From the NCBI GenBank assembly GCA_946539175.1, contig CAMNHH010000002.1:1-44963 (forward strand): 44,963 bases of DNA. The letters are read 5' to 3'. The DNA is from an uncultured Clostridia bacterium (GTDB lineage: Bacteria; Bacillota; Clostridia; Oscillospirales; Oscillospiraceae). The first letter of the stretch is position 1, and each line of letters starts with the position of its first letter. Below are positions 25,080 to 32,164 of the stretch, piece by piece. The notes under the pieces were generated by a model. It searched no databases. It was not told where the DNA came from and saw only the letters and a program-made list of their open reading frames with translations. A program made the position numbers and the translations under genes.

Positions 25080-25688
25080 TTATTTCATGACCATGGCCCG
25101 CAGGCCGTAACGCACCAGCTCCTCGACGCTCATCTGCTCAGCGTCGGCGCCCTTCAGCGCGGCGGCGGCCTCGGACTGGGAATAGCCCAGCTCCGCCAGA
25201 GCGGCGGCGGCCAGGGCCACCCGGCTCCCGTCCTGATAAGCCGCGGCGGGCACGCCCCCCGCGGCCTGTCCGCCGGAGAAGTCCAGCTCCCCGCCGATCT
25301 TGTCCTTCAGCTCCAGGATGATGCGCTTGGCGCTCTTGGCGCCCACGCCCTTGGCCCGGGTGATGGATTTCTCGTCCCCCGTCATGATGGCCAGCGTCAG
25401 CTGGTCCGGGGAGAGCACGGACAGAATCGCCAGGGCCGAAGCGGGGCCGACGCCGGTGACGCCTGTGAGCTGCTCAAACAGCCGCAGCTCCTCCCGCCCG
25501 GAAAAGCCGAAGATATCGAAGGCGTCCTCCTTCACGTTCACGTGGGTATAGAGCTTATGGGGCTCCCCCACCCGAAGCTGGGATTGGGTGTAGGTGCTGC
25601 AGTGGCAGGCGTAGCCCACCCCGGCGCAGTCCACCACGGCAAGCCCCGCCTCCAGGACGGTGATGGTTCCGTTCAAGTAGTAAAACAT
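25080..25688 (-). CDS. ruvA: Holliday junction-binding protein RuvA
   Basis: RuvA tetramers hold the four-way junction and load RuvB. The 202-residue product has the N-terminal OB fold (MFYYLNGTITVLEAGLAVVD), the paired helix-hairpin-helix segments LTGVTGVGPASALAIL and ITRAKGVGAKSAKRIILELKDK, an Ala/Gly-rich linker and the C-terminal RuvB-binding domain (AAAALAELGYSQSEA). AAAGGAACG precedes the ATG. It lies between ruvC and ruvB. A short palindromic element separates it from ruvC. Confidence 0.97.
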   Translation of the reverse strand: MFYYLNGTITVLEAGLAVVDCAGVGYACHCSTYTQSQLRVGEPHKLYTHVNVKEDAFDIFGFSGREELRLFEQLTGVTGVGPASALAILSVLSPDQLTLAIMTGDEKSITRAKGVGAKSAKRIILELKDKIGGELDFSGGQAAGGVPAAAYQDGSRVALAAAALAELGYSQSEAAAALKGADAEQMSVEELVRYGLRAMVMK

Positions 25689-25715
25689 AACGATTCGTTC
25701 CTTTATCGTGGGTGT

Positions 25716-25735
25716 GGCGCATGGCGCGCCGCTAC
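25716..25735 (-). repeat. palindromic element at the ruvC 3' end
   Basis: The minus strand reads GTAGCGGCGCGCCATGCGCC. The TAG is the ruvC stop, and GGCGC/GCGCC form a hairpin around GCCAT. It belongs to the same family as the copies ending hflX, spoIVA and a glycosyltransferase. Confidence 0.45.
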
Positions 25736-26235
25736 GGGCTGCCTTGCAGCTTTGCCAGCATGGAGCTCTGGGAGCGGGCGTGGCAGAGGGCGATGGCGAT
25801 GGCGTCGGCGGCGTCGTCGGGCCGGGCCACCTGCTCCATATGCAGCAGCCTGCGGGTCATATCCATGACCTGGCGCTTTTCCGCCTTGCCGTAGCCCACC
25901 ACCGCCTGCTTCACCTGCATGGGCGTGTATTCAAAGACGGGGACCCCGGCCTTGGTCAGGGCCAGAAGGATCACGCCCCGTCCGTGGGAAACGCCGATGC
26001 CCGTGGTGATGTTGTGGCCCCAGAACAGCTCCTCCACGGCGGAGGCGTCCGGCTTTGTAAGCTCCACCAGCCGCAGCAGATCGTCGTAGAGCATCTCCAG
26101 CCGCCGGGGAAAGGGCAGCTCCTTGGGGGTGGTGATCACCCCGTACTGCAAAAGGCGGATGCCCGCGCCGCCCTCGGTCTGCAAAAGGCCGAAGCCGGTG
26201 GTGGCGTAGCCGGGGTCAATGCCTAAAATTCGCAT
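25732..26235 (-). CDS. ruvC: Holliday junction resolvase RuvC
   Basis: RuvC cuts Holliday junctions symmetrically. The 167-residue product begins MRILGIDPGYATTGFGL with the first catalytic Asp. It continues with AVEELFWGHNITTGIGVSHGRGVI (catalytic Glu), TPMQVKQAVVGYGKA, and a C-terminal PDDAADAIAIALCHA with the last acidic residues. The ATG lacks a clear ribosome site and lies three bases after the stop of the small membrane protein gene, so translation is probably coupled to it. Confidence 0.97.
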   Translation of the reverse strand: MRILGIDPGYATTGFGLLQTEGGAGIRLLQYGVITTPKELPFPRRLEMLYDDLLRLVELTKPDASAVEELFWGHNITTGIGVSHGRGVILLALTKAGVPVFEYTPMQVKQAVVGYGKAEKRQVMDMTRRLLHMEQVARPDDAADAIAIALCHARSQSSMLAKLQGSP

Positions 26236-26238
26236 GGC

Positions 26239-26430
26239 TCAATGGAGGATGCCGGCGATCCAGCCGAGATACAGCAGCACGCCCACCGTCACAAGCCCCG
26301 CCAGGATCCAGGCCAGGATCCGCTGGCTTCTGGGCCGCTCCACGTAGGGGGCAGGCTCCTGCTCCGCGCTGCCTTGCTGGGCCAGAGCCTCGTGCTCCAG
26401 CTCCTCGTGATTCATCTGATTCTCTGTCAT
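26239..26430 (-). CDS. small single-pass membrane protein upstream of ruvC
   Basis: The 63-residue product has an acidic, Gln/Glu-rich N-terminal half and one hydrophobic segment near the C-terminus (ILAWILAGLVTVGVLLYLGW). I recognise no family. The ATG at 26430 has GGAGGT seven bases upstream, and an upstream in-frame GTG overlaps that site. It has its own good promoter and leads the ruvCAB unit, so it may serve mainly as a leader gene for ruvC, but that is inference. Confidence 0.75.
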   Translation of the reverse strand: MTENQMNHEELEHEALAQQGSAEQEPAPYVERPRSQRILAWILAGLVTVGVLLYLGWIAGILH

Positions 26431-26448
26431 GCGTACCACCTCCGATCT

Positions 26449-26477
26449 ATGATAGCATATCTATTCAGAAATTGCAA
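26449..26477 (-). promoter_or_regulatory. promoter for the ruvCAB unit
   Basis: On the minus strand TTGCAA (26472-26477) and TATCAT (26449-26454) are exactly 17 bases apart, about 19 bases before the small membrane-protein gene. The -35 box overlaps the T-tract of the upstream terminator. Confidence 0.75.
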
Positions 26478-26519
26478 GAAAAGACATACCCGCGAAGAAA
26501 GAATTTCTCCGCGGGTATG
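26476..26519 (-). terminator. aminotransferase terminator
   Basis: CATACCCGCG pairs with CGCGGGTATG, with additional pairing inside the loop, followed on the minus strand by TCTTTTCTTG. It separates the aminotransferase from the ruvCAB promoter directly downstream. Confidence 0.88.
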
Positions 26520-26535
26520 GGAAACGCATACAGAA

Positions 26536-27801
26536 TTACTTTTCCAGAGCTGCCAGCTTCAGGCAGAGGCAGAAGATCTCCATGGCCTGCTCCAGCTCCT
26601 CCAGGGCGGGGTAGCTGGGAGCGATGCGGATGTTGCTGTCGGCGGGGTCCTTGCCGTAGGGGTAGGTGGCGCCGGCGGCGGTCATGGTGACGCCGGCCCC
26701 GGCGCAGAGCTCCAGAGTCCGCTTGGCCAGGCCGGGCAGGGTGTTGACGGAGACGAAGTAGCCGCCCTTGGGGTTCTCCCAGGTGGCCAGGCCCAGGGGC
26801 CCGATCTCCCGCTTCAGGGTCTCGGTGACGCAGCTGAACTTGGGGGCCAGAACCTTGGCATGCATCTGCATGACCTCGATGGTGTGGGCCTTATCCCGCA
26901 GGAAGCGGACGTGGCGCAGCTGGTTGACCTTGTCGTAGGAGATGATCTGGAATTTCAGCAGGCCCTGCAGATAGGCCTGGTTCTCCTCGGAGCAGGCCAT
27001 CACGGAGATGCCCGCGCCGGGGAAGGTGATCTTGGAGGTGGAGGCGAACTCGTAGACCATATCCGGATTCCCGGCCTGGGCGCAGAGGCGGATAATGTCC
27101 GGGAAGGGCAGATATGCACCGTAGACCTCGTGGACGCAGTAGGCGTTGTCCCACATCAGGGCGAAGTCCGGGGCGGCGGGCCGCAGGGCGGCGATCCGGG
27201 CGATGGTCCTTTCGGAATAGACGATGCCCTGGGGGTTGGAATACTTGGGAACGCACCACATGCCCTTGACGGCGGGGTCCTTTACCAGCTCCTCCACCAG
27301 ATCCATATCCGGGCCCTCGGCGGTCATGGGTACGGTGATCAGCTCCATGCCGAAGCTCCTGGAGACGCCGAAATGCCGGTCATAGCCGGGGGCCGGGCAG
27401 AGCCACTTGACCTGGGGCTCCCGGGACCAGGGCCGGGGACTGTGCCGCAGGCCGTGGGTATAGGCCTTGGCGATCAGATCGTACATGAGCTGCAGGCTGG
27501 CGCTGCCGCCGATGAAGCACTGCTCCGGCTTGCAGTCCAGAATCTCCGCGAAGAGCCGCTTGGCGGAGGGCAGACCGGAGAGATTGCCGTAGTTGCGGAC
27601 GTCCAGGTCCTCATCCACGCAGTCGGCGGGCTCGGACAGCACCGTGAGGATGCCGGAGACCAGATCCAGCTGCTCCTTGCCGGGCTTGCCCCGGGCCATG
27701 TTGAGTTTCAGTTTCTTTTCGCAGACGCGGGCGTACTGCTCCCGGAGGGTCTTGCGAAGGGCTTCCTTTTCGGGAAGCGTCAGATTTGCGAAGGGTTCCA
27801 C
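26536..27801 (-). CDS. PLP-dependent class I/II aminotransferase
   Basis: The 421-residue product belongs to the fold-type I aminotransferases of the PF12897-like group. It shows MARGKPGKEQLDL, RNYGNLSGLPSAKRLFAEIL, the glycine-rich FIGGSASLQLMY and the PLP lysine in STSKITFPGAG. Members are related to aspartate and alanine aminotransferases, but the amino acid used cannot be told. I start at a GTG at 27801 because GGGAAAGGAT lies nine bases upstream. An ATG at 27822 has a ribosome-like AAGGA directly against it and is the alternative. The gene is monocistronic, with its own promoter and terminator. Confidence 0.9.
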   Translation of the reverse strand: MEPFANLTLPEKEALRKTLREQYARVCEKKLKLNMARGKPGKEQLDLVSGILTVLSEPADCVDEDLDVRNYGNLSGLPSAKRLFAEILDCKPEQCFIGGSASLQLMYDLIAKAYTHGLRHSPRPWSREPQVKWLCPAPGYDRHFGVSRSFGMELITVPMTAEGPDMDLVEELVKDPAVKGMWCVPKYSNPQGIVYSERTIARIAALRPAAPDFALMWDNAYCVHEVYGAYLPFPDIIRLCAQAGNPDMVYEFASTSKITFPGAGISVMACSEENQAYLQGLLKFQIISYDKVNQLRHVRFLRDKAHTIEVMQMHAKVLAPKFSCVTETLKREIGPLGLATWENPKGGYFVSVNTLPGLAKRTLELCAGAGVTMTAAGATYPYGKDPADSNIRIAPSYPALEELEQAMEIFCLCLKLAALEK

Positions 27802-27865
27802 GATCGATTCATCCTTTCCCATTCCTTGCGCGATTCTTACTGGTTTTCGCCTTTTCGGCAGTTCT

Positions 27866-27894
27866 ATTGTACTGCAAGCGGAATGGGAATGCAA
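27866..27894 (-). promoter_or_regulatory. aminotransferase promoter
   Basis: On the minus strand TTGCAT (27889-27894) and TACAAT (27866-27871) are 17 bases apart, about 65 bases upstream of the GTG start. Confidence 0.75.
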
Positions 27895-27933
27895 GCCCGT
27901 TTTCTTTCGTTTTGTAGAAGGAACGCTTATAGC

Positions 27934-27985
27934 TCGGCGGCCGATGGCCGCCGACCCGTCTCGGGCCATGCCCGGGGGCCGCTAC
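27934..27985 (-). repeat. palindromic element after spoIVA
   Basis: The minus strand begins GTAGCGGCCCCCGGGCATGG, whose TAG ends spoIVA. A CGGGC/GCCCG hairpin and then a perfect TCGGCGGCC/GGCCGCCGA hairpin around GAT (27934-27954) follow. No T-tract follows, so it is probably a repeat element rather than a terminator. Confidence 0.5.
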
Positions 27986-29451
27986 AGCACCAGACAGATC
28001 AGGCCGTTGGCGCCCTCGTTGACGATGCGCTCCAGGGCCCGGCGGAGCTTCATGCGGACGTCCTCCGGCAGCTCCGTCAGCTTGGCGTTCAGGCGCTCGC
28101 TGACCAGATCGTAGAGGGTCTTGCCGAAGAGATTGCTCTCCCAGACCGCGTCGCTGTCGGTCTCGCAGGCGGCGGCCAGGCTCTGGACCAGCTCCCGGGC
28201 CTGCTGCTCTCCACCCACGGTGGGCGTCAGCTCCGCCGCCAGATCCGCCCGGAGCATATGGATGGAGGGGGCGCCGGCCCGGAGCCGGACCCCGTAGGCG
28301 CCGTTTTTCCGCAGCAGCTCCGGGGTCTGCAGCCGAAGCTCCTCCCGGGTGGGCATCACCACCCCGTAGCCCGTGGTCCGCACCTGCTCCAGGGCGGCCT
28401 GCAGACGCTCGTACTCCCCCCGGATCTCCGCGTAGCGGCTCAGCGTCCGCAGCAGGTCTCCCTCGTTCTCCATCTCCACCCCGGAGCGCTGGGAGAGGAT
28501 CCCGAAATAGAGCCGCTCCGGCAGCCGCACCGTATATCGGACCGCGCCGCGGCCCAGGTCGATCTCCGTCACGTCGCAGCCGGAAACCTGCTCCAGCTCC
28601 TCCAGCGCCGCCGACAGCCGCCCGGCGTGGGCCATACGGTCCACCCGGGGCCCCGCCTCCCGCAGGGCCCGGAAAACGGCCCGCTTGATGGGCTGCTCCC
28701 CCTCCAGGGCGTCGAACCAGGCGGGGAAGCTGAGCTCCAGCACCTGCGGCGCGAACTGGCCCAGCAGCTCCCCAAGGATGGCGCCGAGACCGGCGCGGTC
28801 CAGCCGCAGCAGATCCGCCGGGATCACCCTGGCTCCGGTGCTCTGCTCCAGAGAAGCCGCCAGCGCCTTGGTCTCCGCCGCCTCCGGGTTCGCGCTGTTG
28901 AGCAGCACCAGATAGGGCTTGCCGGAGGCCTGCATATCCCGGATGGCCCGCTGCTCCGCCTGGACGTAATCCGCCCGGGGGATCTCTGTGACGCTGCCGT
29001 CGGTGGTGATCACCAGGCCCACGGTACAGTGGTCCGCCATCACCTTCCGGGTCCCCAGCTCAGCTGCCTCTGTCATGGGGATCTCATGGTCGAACCAGGG
29101 CGTGGTGACCATGCGGGGACTGCCGTCCTCCGTGGCCCCCAGGGCGCCGGGGATCACGTAGCCCACGCTGTCGATGAGCCGCACCGACAGCTTCGTCTGG
29201 CCGTCCGGGGAGATCTCCACCGCCTCCTCCGGGACGAACTTGGGCTCGGCGGTCATGATGGTCCTGCCGGAGCCGCTTTGGGGCAGCTCATCTCTGGCCC
29301 GCTCCAGGAGGTATTCGTCCCGGATATTGGGCAGCACCAGCTCCTCCATCATCCGCTTGACAAAGGTGGACTTCCCCACCCGCACCGGCCCGGTGACGCC
29401 AACGTAGACGTTGCCGCCGGTCCGCTGCCTGATCTGCTCATAGAGTTTCAT
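27982..29451 (-). CDS. spoIVA: stage IV sporulation protein A (coat morphogenetic ATPase)
   Basis: SpoIVA is the ATP-hydrolysing protein that polymerises on the forespore surface and forms the basement layer of the coat. The 489-residue product is family length. It starts with YEQIRQRTGGNVYVGVTG and Walker A GPVRVGKST at 21-29, then LIDSVGYVIPGALG, VGLVITTDGS and LLNSANPEAAETKALA. The C-terminal part lacks a clear membrane segment, as expected. The ATG overlaps the sipL stop by four bases, with GGAGGAGCGGGC upstream inside sipL. The two products should interact directly, and mother-cell SigE control is expected. Confidence 0.97.
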   Translation of the reverse strand: MKLYEQIRQRTGGNVYVGVTGPVRVGKSTFVKRMMEELVLPNIRDEYLLERARDELPQSGSGRTIMTAEPKFVPEEAVEISPDGQTKLSVRLIDSVGYVIPGALGATEDGSPRMVTTPWFDHEIPMTEAAELGTRKVMADHCTVGLVITTDGSVTEIPRADYVQAEQRAIRDMQASGKPYLVLLNSANPEAAETKALAASLEQSTGARVIPADLLRLDRAGLGAILGELLGQFAPQVLELSFPAWFDALEGEQPIKRAVFRALREAGPRVDRMAHAGRLSAALEELEQVSGCDVTEIDLGRGAVRYTVRLPERLYFGILSQRSGVEMENEGDLLRTLSRYAEIRGEYERLQAALEQVRTTGYGVVMPTREELRLQTPELLRKNGAYGVRLRAGAPSIHMLRADLAAELTPTVGGEQQARELVQSLAAACETDSDAVWESNLFGKTLYDLVSERLNAKLTELPEDVRMKLRRALERIVNEGANGLICLVL

Positions 29452-30959
29452 GCCCGCTCCTCCTCCAAGGTGTTGACGCCCCTGCCTGTGGGGATCAGAA
29501 GCAAACGCCTGCCCTGCAGACAGAGCTCCTCCAGCTCATTGGCGCTCTGGATGGCCCGGACCGTGCTGCCGTTCGCCCGGGCGATCTGCCAGAGCTCTCC
29601 CTCCTCCGAGCGCAGCAGCAGCGATGGGCCGTCCTCCCGGGGCCTGGGCTCCAGGACGCAGCCGCAGAGGTTGCGCTGGGCCTCCGATTGGCAGAAGCGC
29701 TGCCAGAGTCTCAGGGGAACCGACATCTGTCTGCCCCGGGGTCCGATCTCACTGCCCGGCAGCAGCCGGATCTGCCAATCCGCCGCAGCGGGCGTCTGCC
29801 TTGGGATCTGGAGCTCCCGCCGCAGCAGCTTACCCTGCAGGCGATGGGCCTCGTCGTAATACAGAAGCTGCAGGCCGATCCCTGCCCGGGCGTCCGCCCC
29901 CGGCGCGGCGGCGACCCGGTCCGGGAACAGGGTCCAGTCCAGCACCGAAGCCGCGTCGGCGGGCAGCTCCAGGCTTTGGCTCAGCTCCGTCTCCGTCTCG
30001 TCCAGGCAGGAGGCCAGCTGGCAGCTCTGCCACTGGGGGCTCATCTCTCCCTCCAGGTAATAGGCGTCCTCCGTCAGGCTGACCGGGACCTCCCCCCAGA
30101 GCACCAGCTGGGCGGTGAAGCTGACGTTCACCAGCAGCCTTCTGGAGTCTGGCTGGCCGTCGGTGTCGATCTCCGCGTGGTTCAGGATGGGCTGGATGCT
30201 GATTTGTACGTTTTCCTCCATGGGCCGGTCCAGCTCCGCGTATTGGGAGAAGGGCAGGGTTCCGGTCCAGGTGAAGGGCTCCCCTGCCTCCGTCACGGCC
30301 AGGATCCGCAGCCGCAGCTCCCCCTGGAAGATGGCCCGCTCCCCCAGGACCCGGCGCTCGGCCAGCTCCACGCCGCACTGGCACTTCAACAGCCGGTCGG
30401 CGCCCTTGCCCTCCTCCGGCATCAGCAGCTCGTCTGCGATCTGTACCTCCTTCTCCGCCGCGCAGAGGGGCAGCCGCATGGGATAGGTCTGGGTCCGGCA
30501 CACCAAGCCCCTGGGGCAGCTCTCCATCCGGGCCAGCTCCAGCTCCGCCGGACTCAGAAGCGTCAGCTCGCTGGCCAGGTCCGCCCGGACCAGCAGCTTG
30601 CGGCGGTTCACAAAGCGGGCCTCCAGGGCGCGGAGCCAACCCCAATAGTGGAGTCGGGTGTCGGGCTGGGTCTGGATCTTTTTCGTCACGGTAAAGGGCA
30701 GCCAGAGCTCCAGCCGCTCCAGCCCCTCCTCCCCCTCCGGCACGTAGAGCACTCCGGTCTGGATGCCGCCGCTGACGGTTACGCTGCCGCTGTCCACGCT
30801 GCGGCTCTGGACCAGAACGGTGCCGAAGCAGTCCACCACCCGCCCCAGCTCCGGCAGGCTCTCCGGCACCGGGATCTCCCCGGTCTGCTCTTGGTGCAGA
30901 TCGTCGCAGCGTTTCTCCGCCAGATACGTGATTTTCTGCGTTTGAAACAGGATTTCCAT
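29448..30959 (-). CDS. sipL: SipL-like spore coat protein (DUF3794/SPOCS repeats plus LysM)
   Basis: In Clostridioides difficile SipL binds SpoIVA through a C-terminal LysM domain and is required to localise the coat, doing the job of Bacillus SpoVID. This 503-residue product has the same layout: repeated DUF3794/SPOCS-type beta-rich segments (ARFVNRRKLLVRADLASEL near 110, AERRVLGERAIFQGELRLRIL, PDSRRLLVNVSFTAQLVL) and a C-terminal LysM-like region (EGELWQIARANGSTVRAIQ). AAGGAGG precedes the ATG at 30959. The longer frame to 31040 is rejected because it crosses the promoter region. It lies directly upstream of spoIVA with a four-base overlap, strong context for the assignment. Confidence 0.9.
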   Translation of the reverse strand: MEILFQTQKITYLAEKRCDDLHQEQTGEIPVPESLPELGRVVDCFGTVLVQSRSVDSGSVTVSGGIQTGVLYVPEGEEGLERLELWLPFTVTKKIQTQPDTRLHYWGWLRALEARFVNRRKLLVRADLASELTLLSPAELELARMESCPRGLVCRTQTYPMRLPLCAAEKEVQIADELLMPEEGKGADRLLKCQCGVELAERRVLGERAIFQGELRLRILAVTEAGEPFTWTGTLPFSQYAELDRPMEENVQISIQPILNHAEIDTDGQPDSRRLLVNVSFTAQLVLWGEVPVSLTEDAYYLEGEMSPQWQSCQLASCLDETETELSQSLELPADAASVLDWTLFPDRVAAAPGADARAGIGLQLLYYDEAHRLQGKLLRRELQIPRQTPAAADWQIRLLPGSEIGPRGRQMSVPLRLWQRFCQSEAQRNLCGCVLEPRPREDGPSLLLRSEEGELWQIARANGSTVRAIQSANELEELCLQGRRLLLIPTGRGVNTLEEERA

Positions 30960-30989
30960 TGCTGTTTCCTCCTTGTAGGATCTGGAACA

Positions 30990-31018
30990 ACTATATGCGC
31001 GCAGCGGCGGAAACATGT
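30990..31018 (-). promoter_or_regulatory. SigE-like promoter for sipL-spoIVA
   Basis: On the minus strand ACATGTT (31012-31018) and CATATAGT (30990-30997) are 14 bases apart. This resembles the SigE pattern KMATATT and CATACAHT with two mismatches in each box. It lies about 30 bases before the sipL ATG. A mother-cell promoter is expected for these genes, so the match is plausible but unproven. Confidence 0.4.
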
Positions 31019-31069
31019 TTTGCGGCGGCAGCTTTTGCATAGAATGATGTGAAAGGTGGTGTTCCGCGG

Positions 31070-31207
31070 ATGTTCTGTAACCGGATTCTTTGCAGGCCCA
31101 TGACCTGGGCCGGGGCCGCGTTTCTGGTCTCGGCGCTGATCGGCTCCTTCTGGATCAGCTTTCTCCTGGGCGGTCTGCTCCTGTGCGTGGGGATTTTGGC
31201 AAGATAA
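31070..31207 (+). CDS. 45-residue membrane peptide divergent from sipL
   Basis: A short open frame begins MFCNRILCRPMTWAGAAF and has a hydrophobic stretch through residue 43 that could form one long helix or two short ones. It has no recognised family. AAAGGTGG lies about ten bases before the ATG and a hairpin follows the stop at once, so it looks like a real small gene. A CATAGAAT box at 31038-31045 resembles a SigE -10 element, though no matching -35 is seen. Being divergent from sipL and spoIVA, it may be a sporulation peptide, which is inference. Confidence 0.6.
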   Translation: MFCNRILCRPMTWAGAAFLVSALIGSFWISFLLGGLLLCVGILAR

Positions 31208-31208
31208 T

Positions 31209-31250
31209 AGCAGCGGCCTGGTTGCCTCCCGGCAATCAGGTCGCTGCTTC
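31209..31250. terminator. terminator between the 45-residue peptide and rsgA
   Basis: A long stem pairs AGCAGCGGCCTGGTTGC with GCAATCAGGTCGCTGCT with only G-T wobbles, followed by TTCTTGCG on the plus strand. The convergent rsgA transcript would also form it and run into TATTATCTT. Confidence 0.75.
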
Positions 31251-31264
31251 TTGCGCTTTCCTTG

Positions 31265-32152
31265 TTATTTGGAGCTCTCCCAGGGCTTGAGCTTCTCCGC
31301 GGCCTCGTAGAGCCGCAGGTAGCTCTGGTGGCGGCTGGCGGGGATCTCCCCCGCCTCCACCGCCGCCAAGACCCTGCAGCCCGGCTCCTGCCGGTGGGCG
31401 CAGTCCTGGAAGCGGCAGCCCCCCAGATGGGACCGGAATTCCGGGAACAGCTCCGCCAGGTCCTCCTTGGGAATTGGCTCCATCAGCTCCAGATCAAAGG
31501 AGGCGAAGCCCGGCGTATCCGCCGCGTAGGTCTCGTCCCCGATGGGGAACAGCTCCACGTGGCGGGTGGTGTGGCGGCCCCGGCCCAGCTTCCGGGAGAC
31601 CTCCCCGGTCTCCACCCGAAGCTCCGGGCACAGGCGGCGGAGAATGGCGCTCTTGCCCACGCCCGAGTTGCCGGTGAAGGCAACGGTTTTCCCCCGGATC
31701 AGCGCCCGCAGCGTCTCGATCCCGGCTCCGGTCTCTGCGCTGGTGCAGACCACGGGAAAGCCCGCGGCCCGGTAGAGCCCGGCCAGCCGCTCCGGCTCAG
31801 CCAGATCGGTCTTGTTCACGCAGATGATGGGCTCCACCCCCTGCCGCAGGGCCAGGACGGTCATACGGTCAATGAGGAAGGGCTCCGTGATCGGGATGGC
31901 CCGGGAGGCCAGGATCACAAGGGCGTCCACATTGGCCACCGCGGGCCGCAGGAAGGCGTTCTTCCTGGGCAGGATGGTCTGGACGGTGCCCTTGCCGTTC
32001 TCGATGAGGACCGTCACCCGGTCTCCCACCAGAGGCGACTCGCCCGTCTTGCGGAATTTGCCCCGGGCGCGGCATTCAATCAGCTCCCCGCCCAGCGCCA
32101 CGTAGTAGAAGCCGGACAGGGCCTTGATGATGAGTCCTTCGGTCTGGGTCAT
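31265..32152 (-). CDS. rsgA: ribosome small-subunit GTPase RsgA
   Basis: RsgA is a circularly permuted GTPase that checks late 30S maturation. The 295-residue product has an N-terminal OB fold, then the permuted G motifs G4 NKTDL, G1 GNSGVGKSAI near 170-179 and G3 DTPGF, and a C-terminal zinc finger GGCRFQDCAHRQEPGC. AGGGGG lies just before the ATG. It follows pknB after 12 bases, the usual firmicute order stp-pknB-rsgA. No thiN or rpe gene follows. The terminator at 31209 ends the operon here. Confidence 0.97.
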   Translation of the reverse strand: MTQTEGLIIKALSGFYYVALGGELIECRARGKFRKTGESPLVGDRVTVLIENGKGTVQTILPRKNAFLRPAVANVDALVILASRAIPITEPFLIDRMTVLALRQGVEPIICVNKTDLAEPERLAGLYRAAGFPVVCTSAETGAGIETLRALIRGKTVAFTGNSGVGKSAILRRLCPELRVETGEVSRKLGRGRHTTRHVELFPIGDETYAADTPGFASFDLELMEPIPKEDLAELFPEFRSHLGGCRFQDCAHRQEPGCRVLAAVEAGEIPASRHQSYLRLYEAAEKLKPWESSK

Positions 32153-32164
32153 ATCCCCCTGCCG

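Noticed and set aside
26242-29859. Plus-strand open frame of 1205 codons
   Set aside because: It runs antisense through the aminotransferase and spoIVA, has low-complexity Gly/Gln/His/Leu composition typical of GC-rich shadow frames and no ribosome site.
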